Notes under the pieces: generated by a model
What the model was told of the DNA's origin: nothing
Databases searched by the model: none
The model's input: the letters and a program-made list of their open reading frames with translations, nothing else
Program-made: the position numbers and the translations under genes
Shown: piece after piece, positions 1-9,770 of the stretch
Layout: each line of letters opens with the position of its first letter
Numbering within the stretch: position 1 is the first letter of the stretch
Assembly (NCBI GenBank): GCA_948144175.1
Contig: CANXME010002275.1
Coordinates: 3,905,001-3,969,000, forward strand
Origin: Closterium sp. NIES-65
Lineage: Eukaryota > Streptophyta > Zygnematophyceae > Desmidiales > Closteriaceae
Direction of reading: 5' to 3'
DNA: 64,000 nt

Positions 1-14
1 TCTGTGACCTGCAG

Positions 15-129
15 GTTCCAGCTGATGCCGCTGTCTCGCGGGTCGGCCATGGTGGGTCTCATGTCCATCCTTGGCCTCTCCATGGCTGCTGACATGCAAA
101 CCACTACGCATGTTCCTCGAGACCTCCTC
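15..129 (+). CDS. Host gene, internal exon A (partial gene)
   Basis: An open stretch is bounded by a 3' splice site (CTGCAG, ending at 14) and a GTGAGT donor at 130. It encodes a hydrophobic, small-residue-rich segment including PLSRGSAMVGLMSILGLSMA, then HVPRDLL. It ends in phase 0, matching the exon at 359. From memory, the combined sequence recalls the C-terminal domain of TTC13/SRFR1-type tetratricopeptide proteins (a PLxRGxAxVG block followed by VDWEA), but this is weak recall and not a search result. The 5' part of the gene lies off the window edge. An alternative is an unrelated host protein; the splice signals are stronger than the family call. Confidence 0.45.
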
Positions 130-358
130 GTGAGTCGATGCTGCATAGGACTCTGTACCGCCTCTTCCTTCCTCTCCCAGGTCTCATTCCGATTGCTGCT
201 GTTCGAGCAACATGTTTGCATCCATCCATCATTTTCTTCTTGCTTCTAAATGCTGCTGGTGGAGCCTTAATTTTCACCTTTCCACTTCTGCACGTGAATC
301 GGTGGCTGATCAGCATATCCTCCTTCACCCCACTCCACCCCCGACCAAACCACAACAG

Positions 359-577
359 GTGGATTGGGAAGCACTAATAGCCACTAGCTTTGATGATTTC
401 AAGCGTGTTTTGACTCCATGGCTGTTTGAGAGGACACAGCGAGTGCCGTTCCGCCTGCCTAGTGTGCGGGACACGCTCCCCACGACGCGGCATGTGATAG
501 CTGCATTGAGCAATGCTAGTGGGATGAGGGTGAGAGATGCTGATAGCAAGTGGCGTGCATGCATGTCTTGTACATGA
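359..577 (+). CDS. Host gene, probable last exon B
   Basis: The exon starts after ACAACAG (AG at 357-358) in phase 0 and reads VDWEALIATSFDDFKRVL, then PWLFERTQRVPFRLP and LPTTRHVIAALSNASG, ending at TGA 575-577. It joins in frame with the exon at 15-129 across a 229-bp GT-AG intron. A GTGAGA at 530 could instead act as a donor, so the last 15 codons may not be coding. Codon use is balanced, unlike the GC-rich transposon frames that follow. The gene identity is uncertain (see exon A). The D retroelement begins 200 bp downstream. Confidence 0.45.
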   Translation: MDWEALIATSFDDFKRVLTPWLFERTQRVPFRLPSVRDTLPTTRHVIAALSNASGMRVRDADSKWRACMSCT

Positions 578-777
578 AGCAAAGCTGGTGTCAAGTCAAG
601 AGGAAAGAAATGAGAATGGAGGGGCAAAAACCCCGCTCACATGCAACTGTGCTTGCTGTCGGGATATTGACCTGCCACTACGGTAAGCAAGCATGTCTAT
701 ACGACACACTACACTACCCACGGTACAACCCACGCGTCTAACCAACCCACTCCCATACTGCTGCACGCAACCTCACC

Positions 778-1290
778 TGTCAAGATATAGTATATATATC
801 TGTTGTATAACTGCTTGCGGTTAGATCGTACTGTAGTCATTCTGCCTATTGTTGGTGGTGCACACTTGCTATGCTTTCGCTATATCTTGTATCTCATGCT
901 ATAGCGAGCCTCTCTTTTCTTGGCCAAGATTTCTCTCACTACTTCCCTAGCTCACCTTTCTCCTAACCTAAGTCATAGCCTACTAAGGATATTTCAACAT
1001 GGTATCAGAGCAAGGTTCTACCTAGGACCTACTTTGATGGGCTCACCAAATCCGCCATCATACATGTCGGCTTTTTCTCCTGCTAGCGCGGAATTTCTGG
1101 CTGGCGTATTTTCTGCTGTTTTTGCTGAACCCGTCGCGCTGCCCTGCTCGCCGTGCCCTGCCATGCCCCGCGCCTTTGCGCTGCCCTGCACGCCGTGCGC
1201 TGCCCTGCCCCACGCGTTTGCGCTGCCCTGCCCAGCGCGACGCGCGCCCCGCTGCCCCGCGCCACGCGCGCACAGCTACGCATGCACGCA
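778..1290 (+). mobile_element. Family D LTR retroelement, 5' end (LTR, PBS, leader)
   Basis: The LTR is 778-999 (222 bp, TGTCAAGATA...TTTCAACA). It is followed directly by a primer-binding site TGGTATCAGAGCAAGG at 1000-1015, complementary to initiator-Met tRNA. The leader carries CCTAGGACCTAC and a GGGCTCACC box as in families B and C, then about 200 bp of GCGCTGCCCTGC-type repeats at 1130-1270. No gag or pol domain follows and no second LTR is visible, so this is either a non-autonomous relative of B or a truncated element. From about 1290 to 1890 I see only pyrimidine-rich non-coding DNA. Confidence 0.7.
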
Positions 1291-1892
1291 CCAATTGGTT
1301 TCAAAAGTTCGGCTGTAAAAAAACGACAGTTTTCACAACACAAAAAAAACTTACAATGTCGTATTATACGTCAACATTTCAAAATTTCGGCCGTTTTTTC
1401 ACCTTGTCCTGCCCTCCCTCAAGCCTTCCTTCCCTTGTCGGCCTCTCCCTCACACCCTCATCTCTCCCGGTTCACACAGGCACTCCCCTTCCCTCGCGGT
1501 TCACACAGACACTCCCCTTCTCTCTAGCCTCAATCACACACTTACCCTGATCTCTTAGCTCTTAGTTCTGCCCTTGTGTTGGAGAGATTGGAGAGACGAC
1601 TCAAAACACACCCCTCATTTCACAGCTCTCGGTTCTGCCCCTGTGCTCGGGAGGTTGGAGGCAAAACGGGCGCACACAGGAGGCAGCAGTGCAAGCGTGT
1701 TAAGTAGTGGGGAATCGCAGGAGGGCATGGCAGATCCAAGGCAGCCATACGAGTGCCAAGCAGGATTTCACTTTTCTCGATTGTTCATGTCTGCGTTGCT
1801 CTCGTTGCCTTCTCACTCTAACACATGTCTTCTTTCTCCCACCCTCCACCCTTCATCTCTCTCACTCCCTATCCCCGTGCTTGCACATGCAG

Positions 1893-1938
1893 AATAGCCA
1901 AGTCGCCATCATTCATGCGCCTGCCATGCCGCCATGCC
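1893..1938 (+). pseudogene. FCF1 exon fragment, copy 1
   Basis: After a CATGCAG acceptor the bases align closely with the exon at 7382-7468 (both contain GCGCCTGCCATGC). They encode SFMRLPCRHAF in the frame that matches FCF1 SFLRLPCSHAG. Small indels upstream break the frame, and the copy stops after the CRHA codons at the palindrome at 1939. It is a second, truncated copy of the FCF1 exon, now separated from the first by the family A/B insertion at 1958-7320. Confidence 0.65.
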
Positions 1939-1956
1939 TTTTGAGTCGACTCAAAA
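1939..1956. repeat. 18-bp perfect palindrome at the family A target site
   Basis: TTTTGAGTCGACTCAAAA is its own reverse complement. The family A element inserted at its right edge; the target duplication AAAAG is at 1953-1957 and 7321-7325. The same GAGTCGA core recurs at 8459-8560 and 8885-8912. Confidence 0.8.
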
Positions 1957-1957
1957 G

Positions 1958-2463
1958 TGTTGGTGCAACCCTACGGTTTGCACTCGGCTTGTTGTCCGTG
2001 TGCGTGCATGCGTGTGTGCATGGAATGGAATGAGTGTATGAAATAAATATATATTTCATGCTCATAATATTGTGTGCATGATGGGTCATGATGTCGAGTG
2101 TGTGTGTGTCAAGTCTATAGCGAATTATTGCTAGTCGCGTGTAACGCGGTCATTTTGTGTGTTCCGCGCAGTTCCTATTTTGTCGTGCGCGGTTTCTATT
2201 TTGTCGCTTGTCGAACTTCGGCGTGTCGCAGGTGTGTGCAGCATACCCATCAAGAACTCGAGGATGAGTTTGTGATGAAGAACCCGAGCCTTGGTTGCAA
2301 GCTTCAAGAGATTTCGAAGCTCGCCAAAAGGGTACACCTCAAGATAGTGAAGATAGTTACCTTTTATAGTGTAACATTTCAGTTAGTGTATGCCCTTGTG
2401 AAGGGTAGTTTCGAGACCCTTGGTGGTTGGGGACAGTGTGGCACTGTTCCACATCACTGTACC
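1958..2463 (+). mobile_element. Family A LTR, left fragment (A2)
   Basis: This is the first 506 bp of a family A LTR (TGTTGGTGCAACCC...GTACCTCGG), closely similar to the LTRs of A1 at 24,063 and 29,714. It is cut at 2463, where minus-strand B coding sequence starts abruptly. With the right fragment at 6726-7320 it is flanked by the exact target duplication AAAAG. About 285 bp of LTR (2177-2463 and 6727-7017) is present in both fragments, so two LTRs once existed here. Confidence 0.85.
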
Positions 2464-3737
2464 TCGGCAGAACCAGTAGAGACACCAGCACCAGGGTCCT
2501 CCGCACCAGCAGCAGCTCCAACGCCCGACTCCACAGCACCAGCAGCAGCACCAGCTCCAGGGTCCTCAGCACCAGCAGCAGCTCCAACGCCCGGGTCCTC
2601 AGTACCAGCAGCAGCTCCAACGCCCGGGTCCTCAGCACCAGCAGCAGCACTAGCGGCCGGGTCCGCAGCACCAGCCGTAGCTCCAACGCCCGGGTCTGCA
2701 GCACCAGAAACAGCTCCAACCTCTGGGGCCGCAGCACCAACAGAACCAGTAGAGTCTCCAGCACCAGTAGCACCAGCAGCAGCAGCGGGGTCCGCGACAC
2801 CAGGCGCGCCACTCCGAAGAGTGCAGCGCCGCTCGTACCACTCACGGATCCGCTCACGGGAGGGGAGCTCCCGGCTAGGAGGAGAAGCACTAGCACCTGT
2901 CCCAGTAGTACGCCTGGCTCCAGAGGTACCTCTCCTGAGGCTGCAGTACTGGAAGTACCACTCACGCAGCTGCTCCGAGGAGAGGGCTCCGCCAGGTGTA
3001 GGACCCTCAGGCTCAGGACCTCCAGACTCAGAACCCCCAGACTCCGGACTCTGCGGCTCAGCACCCCCAGGCTCAGTACTCCCAGGCTCAGCACCCCCAG
3101 GCTCCGCACCCCAAGGTTCAGCACCCCCAGGCTCCGCACCCCCAGGCCCCGCACCCCTAGGCTCCGCACCCCCAGGCTCCGCACCCCCAGGCTCAGCACC
3201 CCCAGGCTCCGCACCCCCAGGCTCAGCACCCCCAGGCTCCGCACCCACAGCAGGACGAGAGTCGTCAGCTACCTCAACAGGCTCAACCGGGTCTACCTCA
3301 GACACACCTGAGGGAGCGGCACTCTGAGGGGGGAGGGGGTCTACGACAGCAGCACCTAGCGTGAGGAAGAGAGGCGGGGGGGGGAGCGGGGCAGTGCGGT
3401 AGGGGAAGAGGCGGTAGTAGGGGACGGACTCGTCAAAAGTGACGTCCTTAGAGGGCAAGACTCGGCGCGAGGTGGCGTGGTAAAACTGCCAACCAGGCGC
3501 GTCCGGGACAAAGCTGAGGAAGACGCAGGGAACAGCACGGGAGGAGAACTTGTCCGCAGACGTATCGCGGACAAAAGCTCGAGATCCCCAGACCCGGAAA
3601 CGCGACGCATCGCCAACCTCCCCCGTCCACAGCAGTGTGGGCGAGGTCTCCGGCAAGGAGACACCGGGGCCAGAGGTTGAGTTGATGCGCAGCGTACCGG
3701 ACCGCAAACGGCCACAGAAAGTGGGAGGCAGCCGCAT
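2464..3737 (-). pseudogene. B-m1 integrase C-terminus and repeat-rich linker
   Basis: The minus-strand frame begins in the integrase C-terminal region (VGDASRFRVWGSRAFVRDTS, then FLSFVPDAPGWQFYH, the cap domain seen in all B copies). It runs into a 15-bp repeat encoding GAEPG units (3240 to 3030), then two copies of an REWY module (QLREWYFQYCSLRRG and RIREWYERRCTLRSG), then Ala/Gly-rich repeats of 30-36 bp to the truncation at 2464. The linker lies between integrase and RT in family B. It has no recognised function. Confidence 0.75.
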
Positions 3738-4939
3738 GGATCAAGGAGGTACGGGCAACCTCCATGACCAGGCCAATGCGGCGCTCTGTAATCCCATTCT
3801 GCTGTGGAGAGGCCGGAAGCGTGAACGACTGCTCAATGCCGTGCTCAGCACAGTAGGCTGCCAAGAGGTCGGAGGAGAACTCCCCACCTCTGTCAAAGTG
3901 CAAGCGCAGGACAGGAAAGTCCGAGTGGAAACGCTCGCTGAGCTGGAGACGGGCTCTGCGGATCAAAGGGATCAAGACATCAGGAACCTCACCCTTGGTG
4001 TGCAAGGGGAAGACCGTGGTGTAGCGCGAGTAGTCGTCAACAACTATCAGGAAGTACCTCTCCTGACCCTGACAACGGACGCGGGCCCCACACGTCCATG
4101 TGGAGCGTCTGCAAGGGAGCAGTCGTCGGGAGAAACGAGGAGGAATGAGGAGCAGCGCGCTGCCGCCCCTCAACGCAGGGAAGACAGGGAGGAGCAGGCG
4201 AGGGTGGGAGGGGAGGGAGGACTCTGGGAAGACCGGAGACAAGGTACCGGGAGTGCATGGCACGAAGGCGCTGCACAGACGGGTGGCCAAGTCGGTGGTG
4301 CCAGAGGACAGTCTCGTGCGCCAGAGAGCGACACGAGCAGGGGGCAGACAGCTGACCTGACGCGGACGCAGACGCAGACGCAGCGACCTGAGGGGACTCA
4401 GTGGTCAGTGTGTACAGGTCCGACCCCGGCTGCCGAGTGAAGGTAGCCAAGTGGCGGCCCGTACGAGCACACGTGTAGTGTGTCACGCGTTCGTAGGCAG
4501 GGGTGAACTGGTGAACACCCCCGTCCTGGAGTGCACTACCTGCCACCAAGTTAGTAGAGAACAAGGGGAGGTGGAGACCTGACAGTGTGCCCGACGGGAC
4601 CGCAGGACAGGGAAGGACAGTGGAGGAGGTCGCAATGACTGGACCCCCAAAGGGGTCAGCGAGGGAGACAGCAACTGGCCGAGCAAGCGGCTCAAGGGCA
4701 GTGCGGTCACGAAAGAAGCAGCGAGAAGCACCTGAGTCCAGTGTGAAGGTGTGCAGTGCTGCCGTCGACTCAGTACCAGGGGGGGCAGACGCACAAGCAC
4801 CTAGCGCAGCTGCCTCACCAGCACCTGGGGTAGCAGACACGCGAGTACCTGGAGCGGCAGACGCACTAGTCCTAATGCTCGGGTCGGGCAGCACACACAG
4901 GTACTCCGCACCCTCTCCACTAGTAGACATCACATACAT
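3738..4939 (-). pseudogene. B-m1 protease and integrase core
   Basis: Read leftward from 4939: a short gag C-terminal segment, then the aspartic protease motif FTLDSGASRCFF, the GAG-pre-integrase zinc region (LLWHH-like VLWHHRLGHPS... CLPC), and the integrase catalytic region with VVDDYSRYTTVFPL and HFDRGGEFSS, followed by SPQQNGITERR. A frameshift separates the protease frame (ending near 4037) from the integrase frame. The catalytic Asp of the protease and the DDE landmarks are present, so the damage is mainly by frame disruption and loss of RT. Confidence 0.8.
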
Positions 4940-5143
4940 AGCAGTGAGAATAGCATCAAAGTCTAGAGCATAGATATCAATCCCCTTCTTCAGGAGATCA
5001 ACCCAGCGGGGCAGCTCAGTGGCCTGAGGGAAGTGAACACGCCAAGCGTCATTGAGACGAGCGAAGCAGGGCTGTGTGGCGTGCAGTCCCCCACAGGGCT
5101 GACCAGTGCGGTCACCAGTGCGAATGACGTACGTGCAGCTAGC

Positions 5144-5176
<33 letters not shown>

Positions 5177-5317
5177 CCGTGCTGAGAGTTCCTCAGCTGC
5201 AAGGAGTTCCTTCTCGAGGAGGGCAATGGTGAGCTCAGTGGGGCAGCGAGCTAAGAAGTGGTCCTTGACTGAACGCAGAGTGTCAGGGAGGCGGGTGACT
5301 AGGTGGTAGAGAGTGAG

Positions 5318-5794
5318 CTAGAGTGGGGGTGGGTTCTTGGCAAGGAACTCATCAGGCATGGCGGCGCGGAAGCGAGCCTCACTAGTGCGGAGGTGCGTAA
5401 TGAGGTCAGCGACTGTGTGCAAAGAGGCTAAGTCGGGGAACAAGTAGGGAAGAGAGAGACGGCCTAGTGCGGCAGAGGCCGGTGAGGAGTAGCGGGCAAC
5501 GACAGCAGTGTACAGTGCCTGTGCAGTCTTGTGCTGCCCAAAGTGCTCGCGCTCATCTATCGGCAGGGAGTTGCGAATAGCGAAGCGAGCGTGGGCGTCA
5601 CGAGTCTGCCACTGTGAGCGGGCAGTGCTGTCAGCAGTAGCAGCAGGAGCAGGAGCATGGCCTAGGGCGTGATCGTACAGTGAGATGTCGTCCTTGGCAG
5701 TGAGCTGTAGGAAGAGGTGTAGGTCATCTAGCCAGGTTTCGAACTTCACTGGGCGGCCCTCAGCATCGAAAGCTAGCACAGGAGGGCTAGCCAT
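5318..5794 (-). pseudogene. B-m1 gag N-terminal domain
   Basis: A 158-codon frame starts at ATG 5794 (MASPPVLAFDAEGRPVKFET) and ends at AKNPPPL. It is a diverged version of the family B capsid domain (compare 34,700, 45,978, 55,304 and 62,806): same start, the RSQW..RDAxARxAxRxxLP block, LYxAVVARYSSP and LITHLRTSxxRxRAAxP. It stops at the Pro-codon tract where other B copies carry long C runs. The gag C-terminal part, with an expanded Gly run from a poly-C tract at 5143-5175, lies further left in another frame. Confidence 0.8.
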
Positions 5795-6029
5795 AGCAGT
5801 AGTAGGAGTAATAGGAGTAGGGGCACTCCAAAAACAGTAGGCAGTGCGACTCAGGTAGGGCGGCTCGGTCCAGTACGGGCGGCACGGCTCGGTTCAGGTA
5901 GGGCGGTGCGGCTCGGGAAGGGCGGCGCGGCTCGGTTTGGGCTGGGCGGCTCGGTTCGGGCGGCTCGGTTCGGGCTGGGCGGCTCGGTTCGGGCTGCTCG
6001 GGTCGGGCGGCTCGTTCTGGGGGGGGCCG

Positions 6030-6480
6030 TTCGGGGCCTCTAGGGGCGAGCGCGGGACCGATCGGGGCCTCTAGGGGCGAGCGCGGGGCCGTAAGGGGCC
6101 GCTAAGGGCGAGCGCGGGGCCGATCGAGGCCTCTAGGGGCGAGCGCGGGGCCGTAAGGGGCCGCTAAGGGCGAGCGCGGGGCCGTTCGGGGCCTCTAGGG
6201 GCGAGCGCGGGGCTATAAGGGGCCGCTAAGGGCGAGCGCGGGGCTGTTCGGGGTCTCTAGGGGCGAGCGGGGGGCCGTAAGGGGCCGCTAAGGGCGAGCG
6301 CGGGGCCGACGCGGGCCTCTAGGGAGGTGAGCGCGGGGCCGACGGGGCCATTAGGGGCGATCGCGGGGCCGATAGGGCCGCTAAGGGGCGAGCGCGGGGC
6401 CGTAAGGGGCGAGCGCGTGGGCCGACGGGGCCTTAAGGGGCGGCGCGCGAGTCGCTAAGGGGCGGGTCGCGGGTCGCAAG
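6030..6480 (-). repeat. GC-rich tandem leader array of B-m1
   Basis: Alternating units of the type GGGGCCTCTAGGGGCGAGCGC and GGGGCCGTAAGG/GGGCCGCTAAGG, about 25-30 bp each, repeat between the PBS and gag. Every B element has such an array, but the unit differs from copy to copy. Confidence 0.75.
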
Positions 6481-6593
6481 GCCTTAGGGGGCCATGAAAA
6501 ACGAGGCGCCCTAGGGCGCAGTTAGGTAGGTAGGTAGGTAGGTGGTGGTGGGCCCTAAAAAAACGGTCCTAGCGAAGGACCTGCTCTATACCA

Positions 6594-6725
6594 TGTTGAA
6601 ATGAACGAACAGGAATGATTGAACTAACAGTGAAATCAGTACAAGTATCTAACCCTAGAATTGTGTACCCCCTATAGGCTAACCCACTGTAGCCTAAACA
6701 AGCACAACATATATAATGTTTGACA
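6594..6725 (-). repeat. B-m1 5' LTR (132 bp)
   Basis: On the minus strand it starts TGTCAAACATTATA and ends TTTCAACA, immediately followed by the PBS TGGTATAGAGCAGG. It shares the ACAGTGGGTTAGCC/GGGGTACA/AGGGTTAG.TACTTGTA blocks with all other B LTRs. Confidence 0.85.
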
Positions 6726-7320
6726 CTATTTTGTCGTGCGCGGTTTCTATTTTGTCGCTTGTCGAACGTTCGGCGTGTCGCAGGTGTGTGCAGCATACCC
6801 ATCAAGAACTCGAGGATGAGTTTGTGATGAAGAACCCGAGCCTTGGTTGCAAGCTTCAAGAGATTTCGAAGCTCGCCAAAAGGGTACACCTCAAGATAGT
6901 GAAGATAGTTACATTACTTTGTGTAGTGTAACATTTCAGTTGGTGTAGGCCCTTGTGAAGGGTAGTTTCGAGACCCTTGGTGGTTCGGGAAAGTGTGGCA
7001 CTGTTCCACATCACTGTACCTCGGCTCTTGGGGTTTCTAGGAGCTGGGAGTCATTCCCAACTCGTAACCCTTGTTAACTCTTCCTAAGTTGTGTTCTAAG
7101 ACTATGTTGCTGCCATAGTGCCGTTCGTTCAAACCGACGCTGTGTCGTCAATTCTTGATGAAAAGTGTAGGCAACGTTAAGGCGCTCCAGATCCAAGTTG
7201 AATGAAGTCGTTTAGAGTTGTGAGCAGATCGCTATGAACGTTTAAAGCCGCTGTTACGAAATCCGACCGTGTAGCCTATCTTTCGTTTTAGGCACATTGA
7301 AGCCTACTATGACTATAACA
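6726..7320 (+). mobile_element. Family A LTR, right fragment (A2)
   Basis: It begins inside the LTR at CTATTTTGTCGTGCGCGG and runs to the LTR end ACTATAACA at 7320. It is followed by AAAAG, the exact duplicate of 1953-1957. Together with 1958-2463 it marks one ancestral A insertion. Confidence 0.85.
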
Positions 7321-7381
7321 AAAAGTCTCCTCACCAGCCCCCGCTCTACCCCCTCTCTCTCCGTGTACAACTCACGTGCAG

Positions 7382-8457
7382 GATAGCCAAATGCCGTCGT
7401 TCCTGCGCCTGCCATGCAGCCATGCAGGCACATTTGCCGACGACTGCCAGGTGCAGCGAGTCACTCAGGTGGGTATGTGTTCATTCAATCACTGCCTTCC
7501 ACAGTCAAGCCTTCCACAGTCAAGCCTTCCACGGTTGCACTTTGTTTGGCACCACTCCACATCCGTGTCTTTTGTGTGCCGACTGCCCATGTGCCTCTGC
7601 CCCCTTGGCCCTGCCCCCACCCCGTGCCTCTTTCCTCTACCCCCTTTCCTCTGCCCCCTTTCCCATCTACAACCTTGCCTGAGCCCCCTTTCTCATACCC
7701 CCTTGCCGCTGCCCCCTTTCCTCTAGCGCCTTGCCTCTGCTCCCTTTCCCCTACCCCATCGCCTCTGCCCCTTTTCTCATACCCCATCGCCTCTGCCCCC
7801 TTTCTCATACCCCATCGCCTCTGCCCCCGTGTCCGTCTGTGGCAGCACAATTGCTACATAGTGGCCATGTGCAATCGTGACCTCAAGCGCCGCATCCGCA
7901 AGGTGAGAGCTCGTGCAGTCAGACAGGCACACACCTTCACGCACACTTTGATACATGTGTACACGCGCTGACATGCGCGCACACGTGCTAGCACACGCGC
8001 TGACACATATCCACACGCGCTGACACGTGCGCACACGCGCGGACATACGCGCACACGCGCCAACACACGCGCATGCACGCAAGCTGACACGCACGCACGC
8101 ATGCATGCATGCTCTCACGTGCTCATGCTCTCTCTCACTCACCCACTCTCATACGCACGCGTCCAGCATCGAAGAGGGGGACTTGATATATGTGATAGAG
8201 CCATATGCTCCTTGCCATCCTAGCACCACACGATGTGATGCCTTTCCCTCATGTATGCATGTGAACTCTTGTCGTTCACGGATCTCAATCATCTCGGAAA
8301 TGTTACTGTTGAGGCGGTTGAAATTAGGCCACTCTCCATCTTCCCAGACCTCTCACTCGTGTTGTGGTGGGTGGCCATCTCCCCCATTCGCCCCGATCTC
8401 TCTTTACAGGTGCCAGGTGTGCCCGTCATGTTCATTACGCAGCGTAGACATGAGCAT
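7382..8457 (+). pseudogene. FCF1: FCF1-like rRNA-processing PIN-domain protein, three exons
   Basis: FCF1/UTP24 is the conserved PIN-domain endonuclease of the small-subunit processome that acts in 18S rRNA maturation in the nucleolus. Three phase-0 exons are visible. 7382-7468 (AG at 7380-7381, donor GTGGGT) encodes LPCSHAGTFADDCQVQRVTQ. 7846-7902 (donor GTGAGA) encodes HNCYIVAMCNRDLKRRIRK. 8410 to about 8457 encodes VPGVPVMFITQRRHEHL. These match the family blocks LPCTHKGTYADDC, CYIVATxDRDLKRRIRK and GVPIMYITQ. The third exon runs into a GAGTCGA-rich block at 8459, and no N-terminal exons lie between 7321 and 7381. This is therefore the 3' portion of a broken gene; a functional copy presumably exists elsewhere. 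Confidence 0.8.
7960..8112. repeat. ACACGCGC-type microsatellite in FCF1 intron 2
   Basis: Degenerate repeats of CACACGCGCTGACACG units, followed by GCATGCATGC, occupy the intron between the second and third FCF1 exons. Alternating purine-pyrimidine runs of this kind can adopt Z-DNA. Confidence 0.75.
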
Positions 8458-8458
8458 T

Positions 8459-8915
8459 TGAGTCGAGTTTTGCTCGATTTGTTTTTTTGGGCTCATTTAG
8501 GGCGAGTTTTGAGGGTGATTTTCCATGAAATGTTCGATCGAGTCGAGTCGAGTAAAACTTGCCGAGTAAAAAAAAGTCGTCAGAGACTCTCGAGTTCCAA
8601 CACCCCCCAAACATAGAACTTGGCCCTAGAGCATTCTCACCTTCTAATTTGATGCTTAGGGGTTGTTTTTTGAACATGCATTAGTTTTTTAAAAAGAATA
8701 ACACCTCTTGTTAAACCAGTATAGAAAGTATTGACAAGGCAGTTTCACAGTTAGTTTCTGAACTTAGACATGGCACGCCTTAAATTGAATGTGAATAGAG
8801 CAGGTCACAGCCAAGGGGGTCACGCCGGCGTGACTTTGTTTCTTAAACGTCATGTGGGGGAGTGGCGATTTGGGGTTGTTGGAATTCGAGTCGACTTTTA
8901 CTCGACTTGGTAGAG
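8459..8915. repeat. MITE-like block with GAGTCGAGT inverted ends
   Basis: Several GAGTCGAGT motifs lie at 8459-8560. The segment near 8545-8606 (GAGTCGAGTAAAA... CTCGAGTTCCAACACCCC) has an imperfect reverse complement at 8868-8915 (GGGGTTGTTGGAATTCGAGTCGACTTTTACTCGAC). The interior of about 260 bp is AT-rich with no coding frame. I see no clear target duplication, so this is a candidate miniature inverted-repeat element only. Confidence 0.45.
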
Positions 8916-8931
8916 TTTTTCTGTTGAGAGA

Positions 8932-9161
8932 CTAATAGTAGGCGGGCTTGGGAGCCATAGCTTAGGAACTTAGTAGTTTTAGTTCAAGGGTTCAAGAGAG
9001 TGTCGAGAAAGTTGCAAAGGAGAAAGGATGGTTTCACTATAGGCTCAAGGGTACAAATATGAAAGAAGTGAAGCAAGGTGCACCACCTAACAAGCAAGAT
9101 AACTACACTAAGTCTACATTGCAGGCAGTTATAAAATGATGTATACAATAACATTCTGACA
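8932..9161 (-). repeat. Minus-strand C/D-type 3' LTR (230 bp)
   Basis: On the minus strand it begins TGTCAGAATG and ends TCTCAACA. A polypurine tract TAGGGGGTG (9170 to 9162) lies immediately before its start, which marks it as a 3' LTR. It shares the GGTGGTGCACCTTG block with the C LTRs (19,463 and 21,620) and D (778). The element would extend to the right, but no second LTR is seen; the adjacent 9269-9559 segment has repeats on the same strand. Confidence 0.65.
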
Positions 9162-9268
9162 CACCCCCTAGCTGCCTGCAGTGAAGAACCATGTGCAGAA
9201 ACACCCCCGGAAGGGGTACACCAAGCAGAGCGCAGCAGATGGAGAGGGCAAGTGAGGAGGAGGAGGGA

Positions 9269-9559
9269 CTATGAGAGAAGAGGAGGTGGTGGGCGGCAGC
9301 TGAAGCTGCTGGCACACTGCTCAACTGGAGCAACTGGCACACGGGCAACTGGAGCAACTGGCACACTGGCAACTGGAGCACTTGGAACACCGGCAATTGG
9401 AGTAACTAACTCCGCGGCTAGACGAGCGGCAGGAGTAACTGACTCACGGGCGACTGGAACAACAGGCTCACGAGCGACTGGAGCGACGAGCTCACGGGCG
9501 ACTGGGGCAACGGTCTCACGGGCGACTGGAGCTGCTGACTTCACGGCGGCCACCTCCAC
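9269..9559 (-). repeat. About 30-bp tandem array encoding APVARE-type repeats
   Basis: The plus strand repeats CGGGCGACTGGAGC/ACTGGAGCAACTGGCACA units. On the minus strand these give an open frame of APVARE.. repeats for 96 codons. Both strands are open because the unit length is a multiple of three, so coding is not supported. It may be internal sequence of the minus-strand C-type element. Confidence 0.55.
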
Positions 9560-9586
9560 TCAACCTCCCTCACCTGTCCCACACCC

Positions 9587-9745
9587 CTTTCACACCCCTT
9601 GCCGCACCCCTTCCCACACTCATCACCCTCACACCCGCCACCCCCATACCTCCCACACTCATCACCCCCACACCCGCCACCCCCATACCTCCCACACTCA
9701 TCACCCCCACACCCGCCACCCCCATACCCACCCCCCCACGGCTGC
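9587..9745. repeat. CCACACCCGCCACCCCCATACC minisatellite
   Basis: About five copies of a unit of about 36 bp, made of CACTCATCACCCCCACACC and CGCCACCCCCATACCTCC. No gene is supported in it. Confidence 0.7.
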
Positions 9746-9770
9746 ACCGGGTCCAGGAGTGGCTGCTCCA

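Larger units (their letters stand above)
2464..6725 (-). mobile_element. B-m1: minus-strand family B copia element, 3' part deleted
   Basis: Read on the minus strand it has a 132-bp 5' LTR (6725 to 6594), PBS TGGTATAGAGCAGG (6593 to 6580), a GC-rich leader array at about 6480-6030, gag, protease, integrase and the start of the integrase-RT linker. It ends abruptly at 2464; RT, RNase H and the 3' LTR are missing. It sits inside a family A LTR (flank CTATT at 6726-6730). The likely history is insertion into the right LTR of A2, then a deletion that removed the A internal region and the 3' half of this element. Confidence 0.85.

Noticed and set aside
2098..3327. 409-codon plus-strand frame with Ser/Ala/Pro-rich repeats
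   Set aside because: It crosses the junction from the family A LTR into antisense B-m1 linker. The repeats are the complement of the GAEPG and Ala/Gly arrays, and real protein domains lie on the minus strand.
7777..8142. Minus-strand Cys/Val/Arg-rich frames over the ACACGCGC repeat
   Set aside because: Microsatellite translation inside the FCF1 intron on the opposite strand.
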